Shown here: piece after piece, positions 28,642 through 35,831 of the stretch
Position numbering within the stretch: the stretch's first letter is position 1
Layout: each line of letters opens with the position of its first letter
NCBI RefSeq assembly: GCF_004006315.1
Contig: NZ_CP026530.1
Location: 1,044,501 to 1,108,500 of the forward strand
Direction: 5' to 3'
From: Nautilia sp. PV-1
GTDB taxonomy: Bacteria; Campylobacterota; Campylobacteria; Campylobacterales; Nautiliaceae
Length of the DNA: 64,000 bases
Translations under genes and position numbers: made by a program
The notes under the pieces: generated by a model
Seen by the model: the letters and a program-made list of their open reading frames with translations, nothing else
What the model was told of the DNA's origin: nothing
Databases searched by the model: none

Positions 28642-29714
28642 TTTTCTCCTTTGTAAGTAATCAGATTATCGGTAATACCGTTTTTAAGAATTTCAACCAA
28701 TACGGTAGCGTAGCTTCCTTTAGGAAGAATAAAAGAAAATTCATACCAGGCTTTTTCTTTTATATATGTTTTTTCCAATATTTCAGGGAAAATCCAGGCA
28801 CTTCTTCTGTCTCCGTTTGCAGGAATCAGTTCATCGTATTTTTCTTCAATTTTTCTTGCGTAATCTTTGGCACGGAGTGCTTTTTTACCTGGCAGAAGAC
28901 CTGTAGGGACAATGTCTTTTTTATAAAACCTTTCACTGTCTTCCAAAATTTCAAGATAGAAATTTTTTCCGAAAGGATAATGACACATTACATCGCCCGG
29001 AAGAAGTTTAAACGGATGTTTTTGTTTTTTTATAAACTTAATAAGTTCTTTTTCATATCCCACAAATTTTAGCTCGTCTTCTTTCATATCAAAGATATTG
29101 CTGAGCTTTATCCTTTCCATAAGCCAGTCGTTAAACAGCTTTGACTGATAGGCGCTTATAAGCAGTTTTTGAAGTCTTTTGTCTTTAATATATCTGTCAC
29201 CGAAAATAAACTCTTTCGCCTGTTCAAAATTATCTCCGTATTTACCGAATCTCTGATAACCGAAAAAATTCGGAATTCCGTATTTTTTAATATCTATAAG
29301 CACTCTTTCTATTTTCTTAGCGTCTACCGGAAGTACTTTTTTTAGTCTTACAAAAAACCTGTTGCCTTTTAAATGTCCTATTTTAAGTTTATTTCTATGC
29401 AGATCCTGCTCTACTATTTTTATTTTTGGATGGGAAAATTCATTTATTTTGGCTCTTATTTTTCTTGGGACGCTAAACCACTGGACCGTTAATCCGTCTT
29501 TGTCTTTAAGACCGGCGTAACCTATATCCCTTTTATTTATGCCGAGTTTGGAAAACTGGCTCACAACTTCATTAGTAGTAGCGTCTTTTTTTCTGACTTT
29601 AAGCATTAACCATTCACCTGTATGATCGAATGAATAAAGAGGAATTTCTTCAACAAAAAAATTTTCTGAATTTTTATTAAAGTGGAAGTTTATGGGAGAA
29701 TGTGAATATATCAT
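28638..29714 (-). CDS. truD: tRNA pseudouridine(13) synthase TruD
   Basis: A 358-residue TruD. The catalytic aspartate is D71 in YAGLKDKDGLTVQ, and NFFGYQRFGKYGDN is the second family signature; the TRUD insertion domain follows. It isomerises U13 in certain tRNAs. It heads a three-gene operon with the CDF transporter and the CBS-GGDEF gene through 4-base overlaps. Confidence 0.94.
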   Translation of the reverse strand: MIYSHSPINFHFNKNSENFFVEEIPLYSFDHTGEWLMLKVRKKDATTNEVVSQFSKLGINKRDIGYAGLKDKDGLTVQWFSVPRKIRAKINEFSHPKIKIVEQDLHRNKLKIGHLKGNRFFVRLKKVLPVDAKKIERVLIDIKKYGIPNFFGYQRFGKYGDNFEQAKEFIFGDRYIKDKRLQKLLISAYQSKLFNDWLMERIKLSNIFDMKEDELKFVGYEKELIKFIKKQKHPFKLLPGDVMCHYPFGKNFYLEILEDSERFYKKDIVPTGLLPGKKALRAKDYARKIEEKYDELIPANGDRRSAWIFPEILEKTYIKEKAWYEFSFILPKGSYATVLVEILKNGITDNLITYKGEK

Positions 29715-29777
29715 TTTTGCCCTTCAAATATTAATTCGAAATTATAGCAAAAGAAAATTTTTTTTGATTATTTTCCC

Positions 29778-30446
29778 TTAAGAGTTTTTTTTACACTTGT
29801 TCAATACAAAATGCGTCATTATAATAAGCTGAAGCGTATAACCGAAAAAAGACAGTATCGGTACAAAATATATAAATGAAGTAAAAAAAATCAAAGACCA
29901 GATTTTAAGATTGTTTTTTCTCTCAAATTCCTTATAATCACAAAACATTGCACTGCTGTCAAAAACTAAAGGCTTTTTAATTGCCAGAGACCATAAAAAG
30001 GCCTGGTAAAAAATATTTACAACAGGAATAAACAGCAGATAAAAAGTCAGTATGAAAAATATAATAAAATTCAGCATACCTTTTAACGACACCAAAACAC
30101 CTTCAATAATACTGGTCTCTTTTTGCGGCAGATTATAATATTTTTCATTTATTCTGGAAGTTATCTTATCAACAAAAAACGAACTGAATACACCTATACT
30201 CAAAATAACCAATTCGTAATACAAAAACATTAATACTATAGTTGAACCCACTCCGGCAAGTATGTTGTTAATACTCTCCCCAAAAGGCAGATAAGAAATA
30301 TAGGTATGAACTATGCTTACAATATTTCCTGAAAAAAAGTAAAAAACCGCTCCCCAAAATATAACGCTTAAAAACAGAGGAGCGAATGAATATTTAATTA
30401 TTTTTGAGTCAAACAGATCCGAAAAAGCGTATTTAAATATATTCAT
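29778..30446 (-). CDS. EI24-domain inner membrane protein
   Basis: A 222-residue protein with four or more hydrophobic helices (about 16-36, 65-90, 118-150, 185-210). The overall layout and the IFKYAFSDLFDSKIIKYSFAPLFLS N-terminal region match the EI24/CysZ-type family (DUF540) of bacterial membrane proteins. CysZ is a sulfate permease in enterobacteria, but that function cannot be transferred here. It begins 8 bases after thiL. Confidence 0.68.
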   Translation of the reverse strand: MNIFKYAFSDLFDSKIIKYSFAPLFLSVIFWGAVFYFFSGNIVSIVHTYISYLPFGESINNILAGVGSTIVLMFLYYELVILSIGVFSSFFVDKITSRINEKYYNLPQKETSIIEGVLVSLKGMLNFIIFFILTFYLLFIPVVNIFYQAFLWSLAIKKPLVFDSSAMFCDYKEFERKNNLKIWSLIFFTSFIYFVPILSFFGYTLQLIIMTHFVLNKCKKNS

Positions 30447-30454
30447 TGTTCACC

Positions 30455-31267
30455 TTAAAAATGATTTTCTCTGCATTTGCTTCTGTATGTGCCTCTTTTT
30501 GTAACGGCAAAAACTGTAATTTTAGTTCTTGTTAGTTTAGCAATATTTAAAATTTTTGGCAACTGTTTTTTATTAAAAGTAAAAAGTATTTCATATTCTT
30601 CTCCGCTGCAGCCTGTATTTTTATCTATATTATAAAAAAATTCAAATCCGAGTTTTGATATTTTTGAAATTCTTTCAAGCTCTTTAAAAAGTCCGTCACT
30701 TATATCAAGAGCGGAAGTAATATACGGAGCAGCCTTATAAAAAAATTTATCCCGTAATAACGGTTTTATAAATTTCGAGCTTCTCGGAATCCTTCCCCCT
30801 CTTAAAAGAATATTTAAATCTTTTCTAACACTGCCCAAAGTTCCAGTAAAAGCTACAAATTCATTAAGCTTTGCTTTTCTGTAGACAGGTTTTTTACTTT
30901 CTCCTATAAAAGTCATGGAAATTGCCAGTTTGTCACTTCTAATCGTATCCCCGCCAATTATTTCATACCCGTATTTTTCGGCGCACTCATTAAAACCCTC
31001 TGTTAACTGTTTAATATCGTGAAGTGAATACTTTTTTGGAAAACCTATGTTTAAAAGGGCATATTTAGGCTTAGCGTTCATTACTACAATATCGCTGATA
31101 TTTACCAGACTGGCTTTAACAGCTATATCTTTAAGACTCATCCATTCTGTTTTAAAATGTATATCTTCAAAAAAAGAGTCGCTAGCTATTACCTGATTTC
31201 GTATTACTGCGGCATCGTCTCCGATGTATTTGGAATTTATGTTTTTTATAAAAAACTCTTCTTTCAT
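30455..31267 (-). CDS. thiL: Thiamine-monophosphate kinase
   Basis: A 270-residue ATP-dependent kinase making thiamine diphosphate from thiamine monophosphate. The ATP/Mg motif YIGDDAAVI, the NISDIVVMNAKPKYALL block (metal-binding Asp), GGDTIRSDKLAISMTFIG and ALDISDGLFKELERI are all conserved. The start at 31267 is preferred over the in-frame ATG at 31294 because it overlaps the upstream PAS gene's TGA by 4 bases (ATGA). It is shorter than E. coli ThiL (about 325), as in related Campylobacterota. Confidence 0.88.
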   Translation of the reverse strand: MKEEFFIKNINSKYIGDDAAVIRNQVIASDSFFEDIHFKTEWMSLKDIAVKASLVNISDIVVMNAKPKYALLNIGFPKKYSLHDIKQLTEGFNECAEKYGYEIIGGDTIRSDKLAISMTFIGESKKPVYRKAKLNEFVAFTGTLGSVRKDLNILLRGGRIPRSSKFIKPLLRDKFFYKAAPYITSALDISDGLFKELERISKISKLGFEFFYNIDKNTGCSGEEYEILFTFNKKQLPKILNIAKLTRTKITVFAVTKRGTYRSKCRENHF

Positions 31268-31806
31268 AAAACCTTCAATATTTCCTTTTCCCATTCTTTT
31301 AAATACATTTTACTTATTAATTCTTCTTTTTTCAAATGCTTGTAATATTCTGTGGCTTCTTTAACCTCGCTTCTGGTCGGTTCTCTTCTTATAGCCACAT
31401 ATCCGTGTATCTGTTTGTTATTATATCCATTTTGTACGTTTTCTCCTACCGAAGCCATTGAACTGATAATATTACCGTTCGCGTCAATTGCGTCAATTCT
31501 TACTTCAACCCAGTAATATTTTCCGTCTTTTCTCATATTCATAACCAGCCCGCTGAAATGCTTCCCCTCTTTGATTGTATCCCACATATCTCTGAAAACG
31601 GCTTTGGGCATAAACGGATGTCTTACAATACTGTGGCTTCTTCCAACCAGTTCATTTTTGGAATAACCAGTCATTCCCCTGTACGCTTTTGAAGCAAACG
31701 TTATCACACCTCTAGTATCTGTTCTTGTTACCAGAGCTCTTGCGTCAAAACCTTCTTCTTCAAACCTTACTTCTCTCCAAATCGGAGTTGTTGGTGTTCT
31801 TGACAT
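31264..31806 (-). CDS. Stand-alone PAS-domain protein (Aer-like, copy 1)
   Basis: A 180-residue soluble protein made of one PAS domain (DTRGVITFASKAYRGMTGYSKNELVGRSHSIVRHP..AVFRDMWDTI) and a helical C-terminal tail. The motif set resembles the PAS domain of aerotaxis receptors (FAD-binding Aer). It has no methyl-accepting, kinase or GGDEF output domain. Residues 120-140 carry a short insert (SSMASVGENVQNGYNNKQ) absent from its neighbour at 31867-32373, to which it is clearly paralogous. Probably a redox sensor acting with separate chemotaxis proteins; that role is inferred. Confidence 0.8.
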   Translation of the reverse strand: MSRTPTTPIWREVRFEEEGFDARALVTRTDTRGVITFASKAYRGMTGYSKNELVGRSHSIVRHPFMPKAVFRDMWDTIKEGKHFSGLVMNMRKDGKYYWVEVRIDAIDANGNIISSMASVGENVQNGYNNKQIHGYVAIRREPTRSEVKEATEYYKHLKKEELISKMYLKEWEKEILKVL

Positions 31807-31866
31807 AATCCATCCTTATTGACTTTATATGTAAGTATATAAAGCCAATATGACAGATGTCTGATA

Positions 31867-32373
31867 TTATAATTTTTTAAGAAGCTCTTTTTCCCAGTCT
31901 TTTAAATGAAGTTTTTCTAAAAGTTCAGCTTTTCTCATTGCTTTATATAATTTTAAAGCTTCATTTATCTCATCACGCGTAGGCTCTCTTCTGATAGCAA
32001 CATAACCTGCTATTTTCCCAGGTTCGCTTACAACATTACCGTTACTGTCAATAGGGTCAACATGAACTTCCACCCAATAGTGTTTTCCGTCTTTCCTTAA
32101 ATTCATAACGAGCCCGCTCCAGTGCTCGCCTCTTTCTATAGTGTCCCACATATCTTTAAAAGCTGCTTCAGGCATTAAAGGATGTCTTACAATACTGTGG
32201 GGAGCTCCGATTAGTTCGTCTTTTGAATATTTGGTCATATCTCTATATGCTTTTGAAGCAAAAGTAATTTTACCGTTTTTATCCGTTCTCGTTACAAGAG
32301 CCCTGGCATCCAGTCCTTCTTCTTCAAATGTTATTTCTTCCCATTTGGGAGTAACGTGCGGTCGAACAGCCAT
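31867..32373 (-). CDS. Stand-alone PAS-domain protein (Aer-like, copy 2)
   Basis: A 168-residue PAS protein (MAVRPHVTPKWEEITFEEEG...) with the same architecture as copy 1 and near-identical motifs (SIVRHPLMPEAAFKDMWDTI, NLRKDGKHYWVEVHVDPIDSNGN, GYVAIRREPTRDEINEA). The start at 32373 is favoured over an ATG six bases upstream because GGA lies 5 bases before it. The 59-base gap between the copies shows no terminator, so they are probably cotranscribed. Confidence 0.8.
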   Translation of the reverse strand: MAVRPHVTPKWEEITFEEEGLDARALVTRTDKNGKITFASKAYRDMTKYSKDELIGAPHSIVRHPLMPEAAFKDMWDTIERGEHWSGLVMNLRKDGKHYWVEVHVDPIDSNGNVVSEPGKIAGYVAIRREPTRDEINEALKLYKAMRKAELLEKLHLKDWEKELLKKL

Positions 32374-32434
32374 AATCATCCTTTTTTTTAATGAAATTAT
32401 ATATCAAATGTGACATAATTATGACAAAATTAAA

Positions 32435-33151
32435 TTAAAAAAACATTGAATTTTCCGAACTGAATGAGGGTTCGCCGTAAGATTTGTCAGAATTTTGTAA
32501 CATTTTTATATCAAAAGCGCTTGCAATCCCTTTCGGACATACCATTACACACTTTTGACAGTTTATGCAGCTGTAAAGACCGTTATCTTTTGCTAAATCA
32601 ATTCTTTCTTGCATATCTTTTTTATCCCTGCTGTCAAATACGAACCTGAAATATTTAGTAAATATAAAAGGACCCGCAAAATCAGGTGTATAATCAAGAG
32701 CTTCACATTCAAAATGACACGCCATACACAATATACAGTCTGTCTGTTTTTCATATTTTTTCAATTCCTGAGGCATCTGCAGATTTTCCTGATCACCTCT
32801 TATTTCATCTTCAAACCAGAGTTTGTTTTGTTTTATAGCTTTTTCTATATAACTGTGATCGACTACGAGATCTTTTATAATTCTGCTTCTGTCAACCGGT
32901 TCTATAATGATTTCATCATGTTCTATAAAATCTTTTACTTTAGTTTTACAGGCAAGTACTGTTTTATCATTTACTTTCACGGCACATGTACCGCATATGC
33001 TGCTTCTGCAAAAACTCCTGTATGTAATGCTTCTGTCTATAGCTTTGAGCCTGTCAAGAAGTTCAAGTATTGTTTCGTCTTCTTTGTATTCAACTTCAAA
33101 ATTTTCAAACCACACTCTACCGTTTAAAAATCTTTTTATATTAACTTTCAT
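32435..33151 (-). CDS. Orphan FrdB/SdhB-like iron-sulfur protein
   Basis: A 238-residue protein with all cluster ligands of a succinate dehydrogenase/fumarate reductase iron-sulfur subunit: [2Fe-2S] cysteines C48, C53, C56, C68; C139ILCMAC145HFEC149 and C195INC198QKC201VMVC205PKG for the 4Fe-4S and 3Fe-4S clusters. It is a divergent paralogue of the 319-residue SdhB encoded at 34684-35643 and lacks that protein's C-terminal extension. It has no flavoprotein partner of its own here. It overlaps by 11 bases a kinase-like gene, an unusual partner. It could serve an alternative fumarate reductase or deliver electrons elsewhere. Confidence 0.85.
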   Translation of the reverse strand: MKVNIKRFLNGRVWFENFEVEYKEDETILELLDRLKAIDRSITYRSFCRSSICGTCAVKVNDKTVLACKTKVKDFIEHDEIIIEPVDRSRIIKDLVVDHSYIEKAIKQNKLWFEDEIRGDQENLQMPQELKKYEKQTDCILCMACHFECEALDYTPDFAGPFIFTKYFRFVFDSRDKKDMQERIDLAKDNGLYSCINCQKCVMVCPKGIASAFDIKMLQNSDKSYGEPSFSSENSMFF

Positions 33152-33716
33152 CCATCAGCCTTATTGTTTTATTTAACGCTTTTTTTCTGTTTTTTTTGTA
33201 AAGATCTACGATTAAATTCAGATAATTTTTATCATATTTTTTATCCCTAAACAAGTAATATCCGATAATTTGCAAAAAATTTCTAGGATTTTGTGTAAAG
33301 ACGCTTCTTTCAAAATCAATAAACTTTACACCCGTTCGAGTATTTAAAATATGATAATATCTTCCGAGCTGTCCGTGAAAAACACCTTTTTCATCAAGCA
33401 GATAAGCATTGTATAATGCGTTTTTTAACACTTCATAATATTCTCCGCTTCCGACATATTCTTTTAAAGGCCTGCCGTCAATATACTCCATAATAAAATA
33501 ACGTTTCCCCCTGTATATCGGTTTTGGAGCACATAATCCGTTTAGAAAATTAAGAATTTCCCACTCTTTGTCTATTTCATAATTTTTTGCCCATTTTATG
33601 GCAGCGATTCTTCCGTCTTCAAGTCTTGCTTTATAAACTTCTCCCCTGTTCCCTTCTCCGATCTTTTCAATTATGTCGTAACGAATCGTTAATCCTTTTT
33701 GATCGAATATTATCAA
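33141..33716 (-). CDS. Small protein-kinase-fold protein with HGQ in place of HxD
   Basis: A 191-residue protein with a recognisable kinase N lobe: the glycine-rich loop IGEGNRGEVYKA (20-30), the VAIK-type lysine K41 in IAAIKWAK, and the hinge YFIMEYIDGRPLKEYV. The catalytic loop reads H114-G115-Q116, so the catalytic Asp is replaced by Gln, while the metal-binding motif is D134-F135-E136 (KFIDFERSVF). Bud32- and RIO-type small kinases share the HGxL...FIDF layout, and I recall archaeal predicted Ser/Thr kinases of COG2112 type with similar motifs (memory, unsearched). It may be a pseudokinase or use another base. It is translationally coupled to the downstream orphan iron-sulfur gene. Confidence 0.7.
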   Translation of the reverse strand: MIIFDQKGLTIRYDIIEKIGEGNRGEVYKARLEDGRIAAIKWAKNYEIDKEWEILNFLNGLCAPKPIYRGKRYFIMEYIDGRPLKEYVGSGEYYEVLKNALYNAYLLDEKGVFHGQLGRYYHILNTRTGVKFIDFERSVFTQNPRNFLQIIGYYLFRDKKYDKNYLNLIVDLYKKNRKKALNKTIRLMDES

Positions 33717-33837
33717 ATTTAGTTATTAAAACTTATATATTTTATTTTAAATTAACAGAATAACTTAAAAAAATTATATAAAGATAAGATAAAAGAAATA
33801 AATCAATTAGCGCCAGACACTATATTTGACAAAAAGA

Positions 33838-33855
33838 AAAAGAGCAAAAGCTCTT
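33838..33855 (-). terminator. Intrinsic terminator of the sdhABE operon
   Basis: AAGAGC (33840-33845), loop AAAA, GCTCTT (33850-33855); on the minus strand the hairpin is followed by TTTCTTTTTG. The left half overlaps the stop codon of the last gene. Confidence 0.75.
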
Positions 33856-34684
33856 ATCCTATAGAAATTTTAACTTCCGTTTTGTTCAGATTCCAGAAAG
33901 CGTCTTCAGGAGATGACCCGCAAGCGACGTTTATAAGCTGAGTAACCTGTAAAATAGGCTCTTCATAACCATCCATCGCTTTATGACAAAGAGGACAAGG
34001 AGTAGTTACTATATCTGCACCCGCTTCTTTCGCACCGTCAAGAGGTTTTACTGCAAGTCTTTCTTTCTGATCAGGATTTGTAAATCTTGCATGGTATCCG
34101 CAGCATGTCTGTTCATGCTGATAACCTTCTACAATTTCAACACCTAAAGGCTCAAGTATTTCTTTAAGTACAGTAGGATTTTCAGGATCGTCTAGTGCAA
34201 CTTCATCAGGTGCAAGAACATGACATCCGTAATATGGAGCCACTTTTACACCGCCGAGTTTTCTTTGAATTTTACTTTTATACACATCCATTCCTATAAA
34301 ATCTCTAATTAAATTCAATGTATGATAAATTTTTGCCTCACCTTTATATTCCAGACCTTCGTCTGCCAAAATTTTATTTATTTTTTCTTTTAATTCCGGG
34401 TCTGAATCAAGCGCAAGTTTTGTTTTGGCAATAATCATATAGCATGTATTGCACGGCGTATATAAATCCACGCCTTTTTCTTCAGCTAAAGCGATATTTC
34501 TTGCGTTTAACCCGTAAACAATCATTTTGTTTGTCTCATCAATAACGCCGCCTCCGCAGCATGCGCTTCTCTCAAGTAAAACGCCCTCAACGCCCATTTT
34601 TTCTAAAAAATCTTCCGTTATATCATAATTATGTATATCTGCTCCTTGAAAGCAACATCCCGGATAAATACCTATTTTTTTCAT
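33854..34684 (-). CDS. CCG-domain membrane-anchor-like subunit of non-classical succinate dehydrogenase/fumarate reductase (SdhE/MfrE type)
   Basis: A 276-residue protein with two cysteine-rich CCG domains, as in heterodisulfide reductase subunit B: GIYPGCCFQGAD with RSACCGGGVID in the first and PYYGCHVLAPD with EQTCCGYHARF and TTPCPLCHKAM in the second. In Wolinella and Campylobacter, the equivalent MfrE/SdhE completes a quinone-linked complex with the flavoprotein and iron-sulfur subunits in place of a haem anchor. It shares one base with the sdhB stop (TAATG), consistent with an operon. Confidence 0.88.
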   Translation of the reverse strand: MKKIGIYPGCCFQGADIHNYDITEDFLEKMGVEGVLLERSACCGGGVIDETNKMIVYGLNARNIALAEEKGVDLYTPCNTCYMIIAKTKLALDSDPELKEKINKILADEGLEYKGEAKIYHTLNLIRDFIGMDVYKSKIQRKLGGVKVAPYYGCHVLAPDEVALDDPENPTVLKEILEPLGVEIVEGYQHEQTCCGYHARFTNPDQKERLAVKPLDGAKEAGADIVTTPCPLCHKAMDGYEEPILQVTQLINVACGSSPEDAFWNLNKTEVKISIG

Positions 34685-35643
34685 TACAGTTCCTTTTCAA
34701 GTTTTTTAATAAATTTCTGGAATTCTTTAATACCGTCAAAAGGCTGAGGACCGAATTCTTCTTCTTTCATACCTCTGCTTCTAAATTCTTCTTCCAGTTT
34801 ATTTGTTATAGCTTCACCTTTTTCATCACCGAAAGCAACTTCAGGTAAATGCCATTTGTCAATCTGACCAGTTTCGAATACGTTAGCAAACCATACTTTT
34901 GCTCTTCTTGTAGCAATATTGTCTTCACCTACGTCTTTAGCTATTCTTCTAAGTTCCAGTATATCTTCTCCAGGTTTAATTCCCTTAGGACATGCGGCTA
35001 AACACATCTGACACTGTACACAGTCCCAGATTCCTGCATCTTCTACAAGTTTAATTCTTTCTTCCACATCCACACCGTCTCTGCTGTCCATTATAAATCT
35101 GAATGCTTTTGTAAGCTGGAACGGCCCTAAATACGCCTCTTCACCCTCAAGCGCATTACACTGCCCGTAACATGCCATACACAAAATACAGTCGGTTTGT
35201 TTGTCGTATTTAGCAAATTCTTCAGGAGTAACTAGTGACTCACATTTTAAATTATCAGGTACTTTTTTAGGATCCGGTTCAAGATAAGGTTTAATTTTTT
35301 TAAGTTTATTAAATGCCGGGTCCTGATCAACCACCAGGTCTTTTACAATCGGTAAATGATTTAAAGGCTCTATTCTTATAACACCGTTTTTAATTTTGTC
35401 TTTTGCCTGAATTTTACATGCAAGCCCTGCACGCCCGTTAATAATCATTGCACAGCTACCGCAGATAGCACTTCTGCAAAATGCTCTGAATGTCAAACTT
35501 TCGTCTATTTTGTCTTTTATGTACATTAAAAGTTCAAGAACGGTTAAACTGTCTTCAACCTCAACCTCAAAATCTTGCCAGTAACTTTCGTTTGTTTCAG
35601 GATTATATCTTTTGACTTTTGTTACATATTTTATTTTTTCCAT
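34684..35643 (-). CDS. sdhB: Succinate dehydrogenase/fumarate reductase iron-sulfur subunit
   Basis: A 319-residue iron-sulfur subunit: [2Fe-2S] ligands C56, C61, C64, C76 (CRSAICGSC..GLAC), then CILCMACYGQC and CVQCQMCLAACPKG for the 4Fe-4S and 3Fe-4S centres. The C-terminal extension of about 80 residues, rich in Glu and Lys, is typical of the E-type (SdhABE/MfrABE) enzymes. It passes electrons between the flavoprotein and the quinone pool. It is separated from sdhA by 188 bases that hold a tRNA gene on the other strand. Confidence 0.92.
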   Translation of the reverse strand: MEKIKYVTKVKRYNPETNESYWQDFEVEVEDSLTVLELLMYIKDKIDESLTFRAFCRSAICGSCAMIINGRAGLACKIQAKDKIKNGVIRIEPLNHLPIVKDLVVDQDPAFNKLKKIKPYLEPDPKKVPDNLKCESLVTPEEFAKYDKQTDCILCMACYGQCNALEGEEAYLGPFQLTKAFRFIMDSRDGVDVEERIKLVEDAGIWDCVQCQMCLAACPKGIKPGEDILELRRIAKDVGEDNIATRRAKVWFANVFETGQIDKWHLPEVAFGDEKGEAITNKLEEEFRSRGMKEEEFGPQPFDGIKEFQKFIKKLEKEL

Positions 35644-35668
35644 TTAAAATCCTTTATAAAATATTTGG

Positions 35669-35674
35669 TATAAT
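35669..35674 (+). promoter_or_regulatory. -10 element of the tRNA-Arg promoter
   Basis: TATAAT ends 8 bases before the tRNA. No good -35 is visible, which is common in this group. Confidence 0.6.
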
Positions 35675-35682
35675 TCTACTCC

Positions 35683-35759
35683 CTCCCGGTAGCTCAGCAG
35701 GATAGAGCGTCGGATTCCTAATCCGAAGGTCGTGGGTTCGAATCCCGCCCGGGAGACCA
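35683..35759 (+). tRNA. tRNA-Arg (anticodon CCT)
   Basis: A 77-base tRNA with encoded CCA. The acceptor stem CTCCCGG/CCGGGAG is perfect; the anticodon stem TCGGA/TCCGA encloses TTCCTAA, giving CCT, which reads AGG. The T arm GTGGG-TTCGAAT-CCCGC has one wobble pair. It is on the plus strand inside the gap between the minus-strand sdhA and sdhB. Confidence 0.97.
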
Positions 35760-35765
35760 CTTTAT

Positions 35766-35831
35766 AAATTGAGAATGTAGAGTTGAAAATTGAGAATTAA
35801 AAATTCTCCATTCTCCATTCTCAATTTTCCA
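35766..35831. repeat. Palindromic GAGAAT-type low-complexity repeat
   Basis: GAAAATTGAGAAT (35785-35797) pairs perfectly with ATTCTCAATTTTC (35817-35829), with an inner 7-bp hairpin GAGAATT-AAA-AATTCTC (35792-35808). It fills the space from the tRNA-Arg end to the sdhA stop. Related elements occur at 52850-52926 and inside priA. Confidence 0.75.

Noticed and set aside
32396-32427. Consensus promoter for the PAS genes
   Set aside because: TTGTCA and TATAAT are present on the minus strand, but they are 20 bases apart and the -10 lies too close to the start codon.
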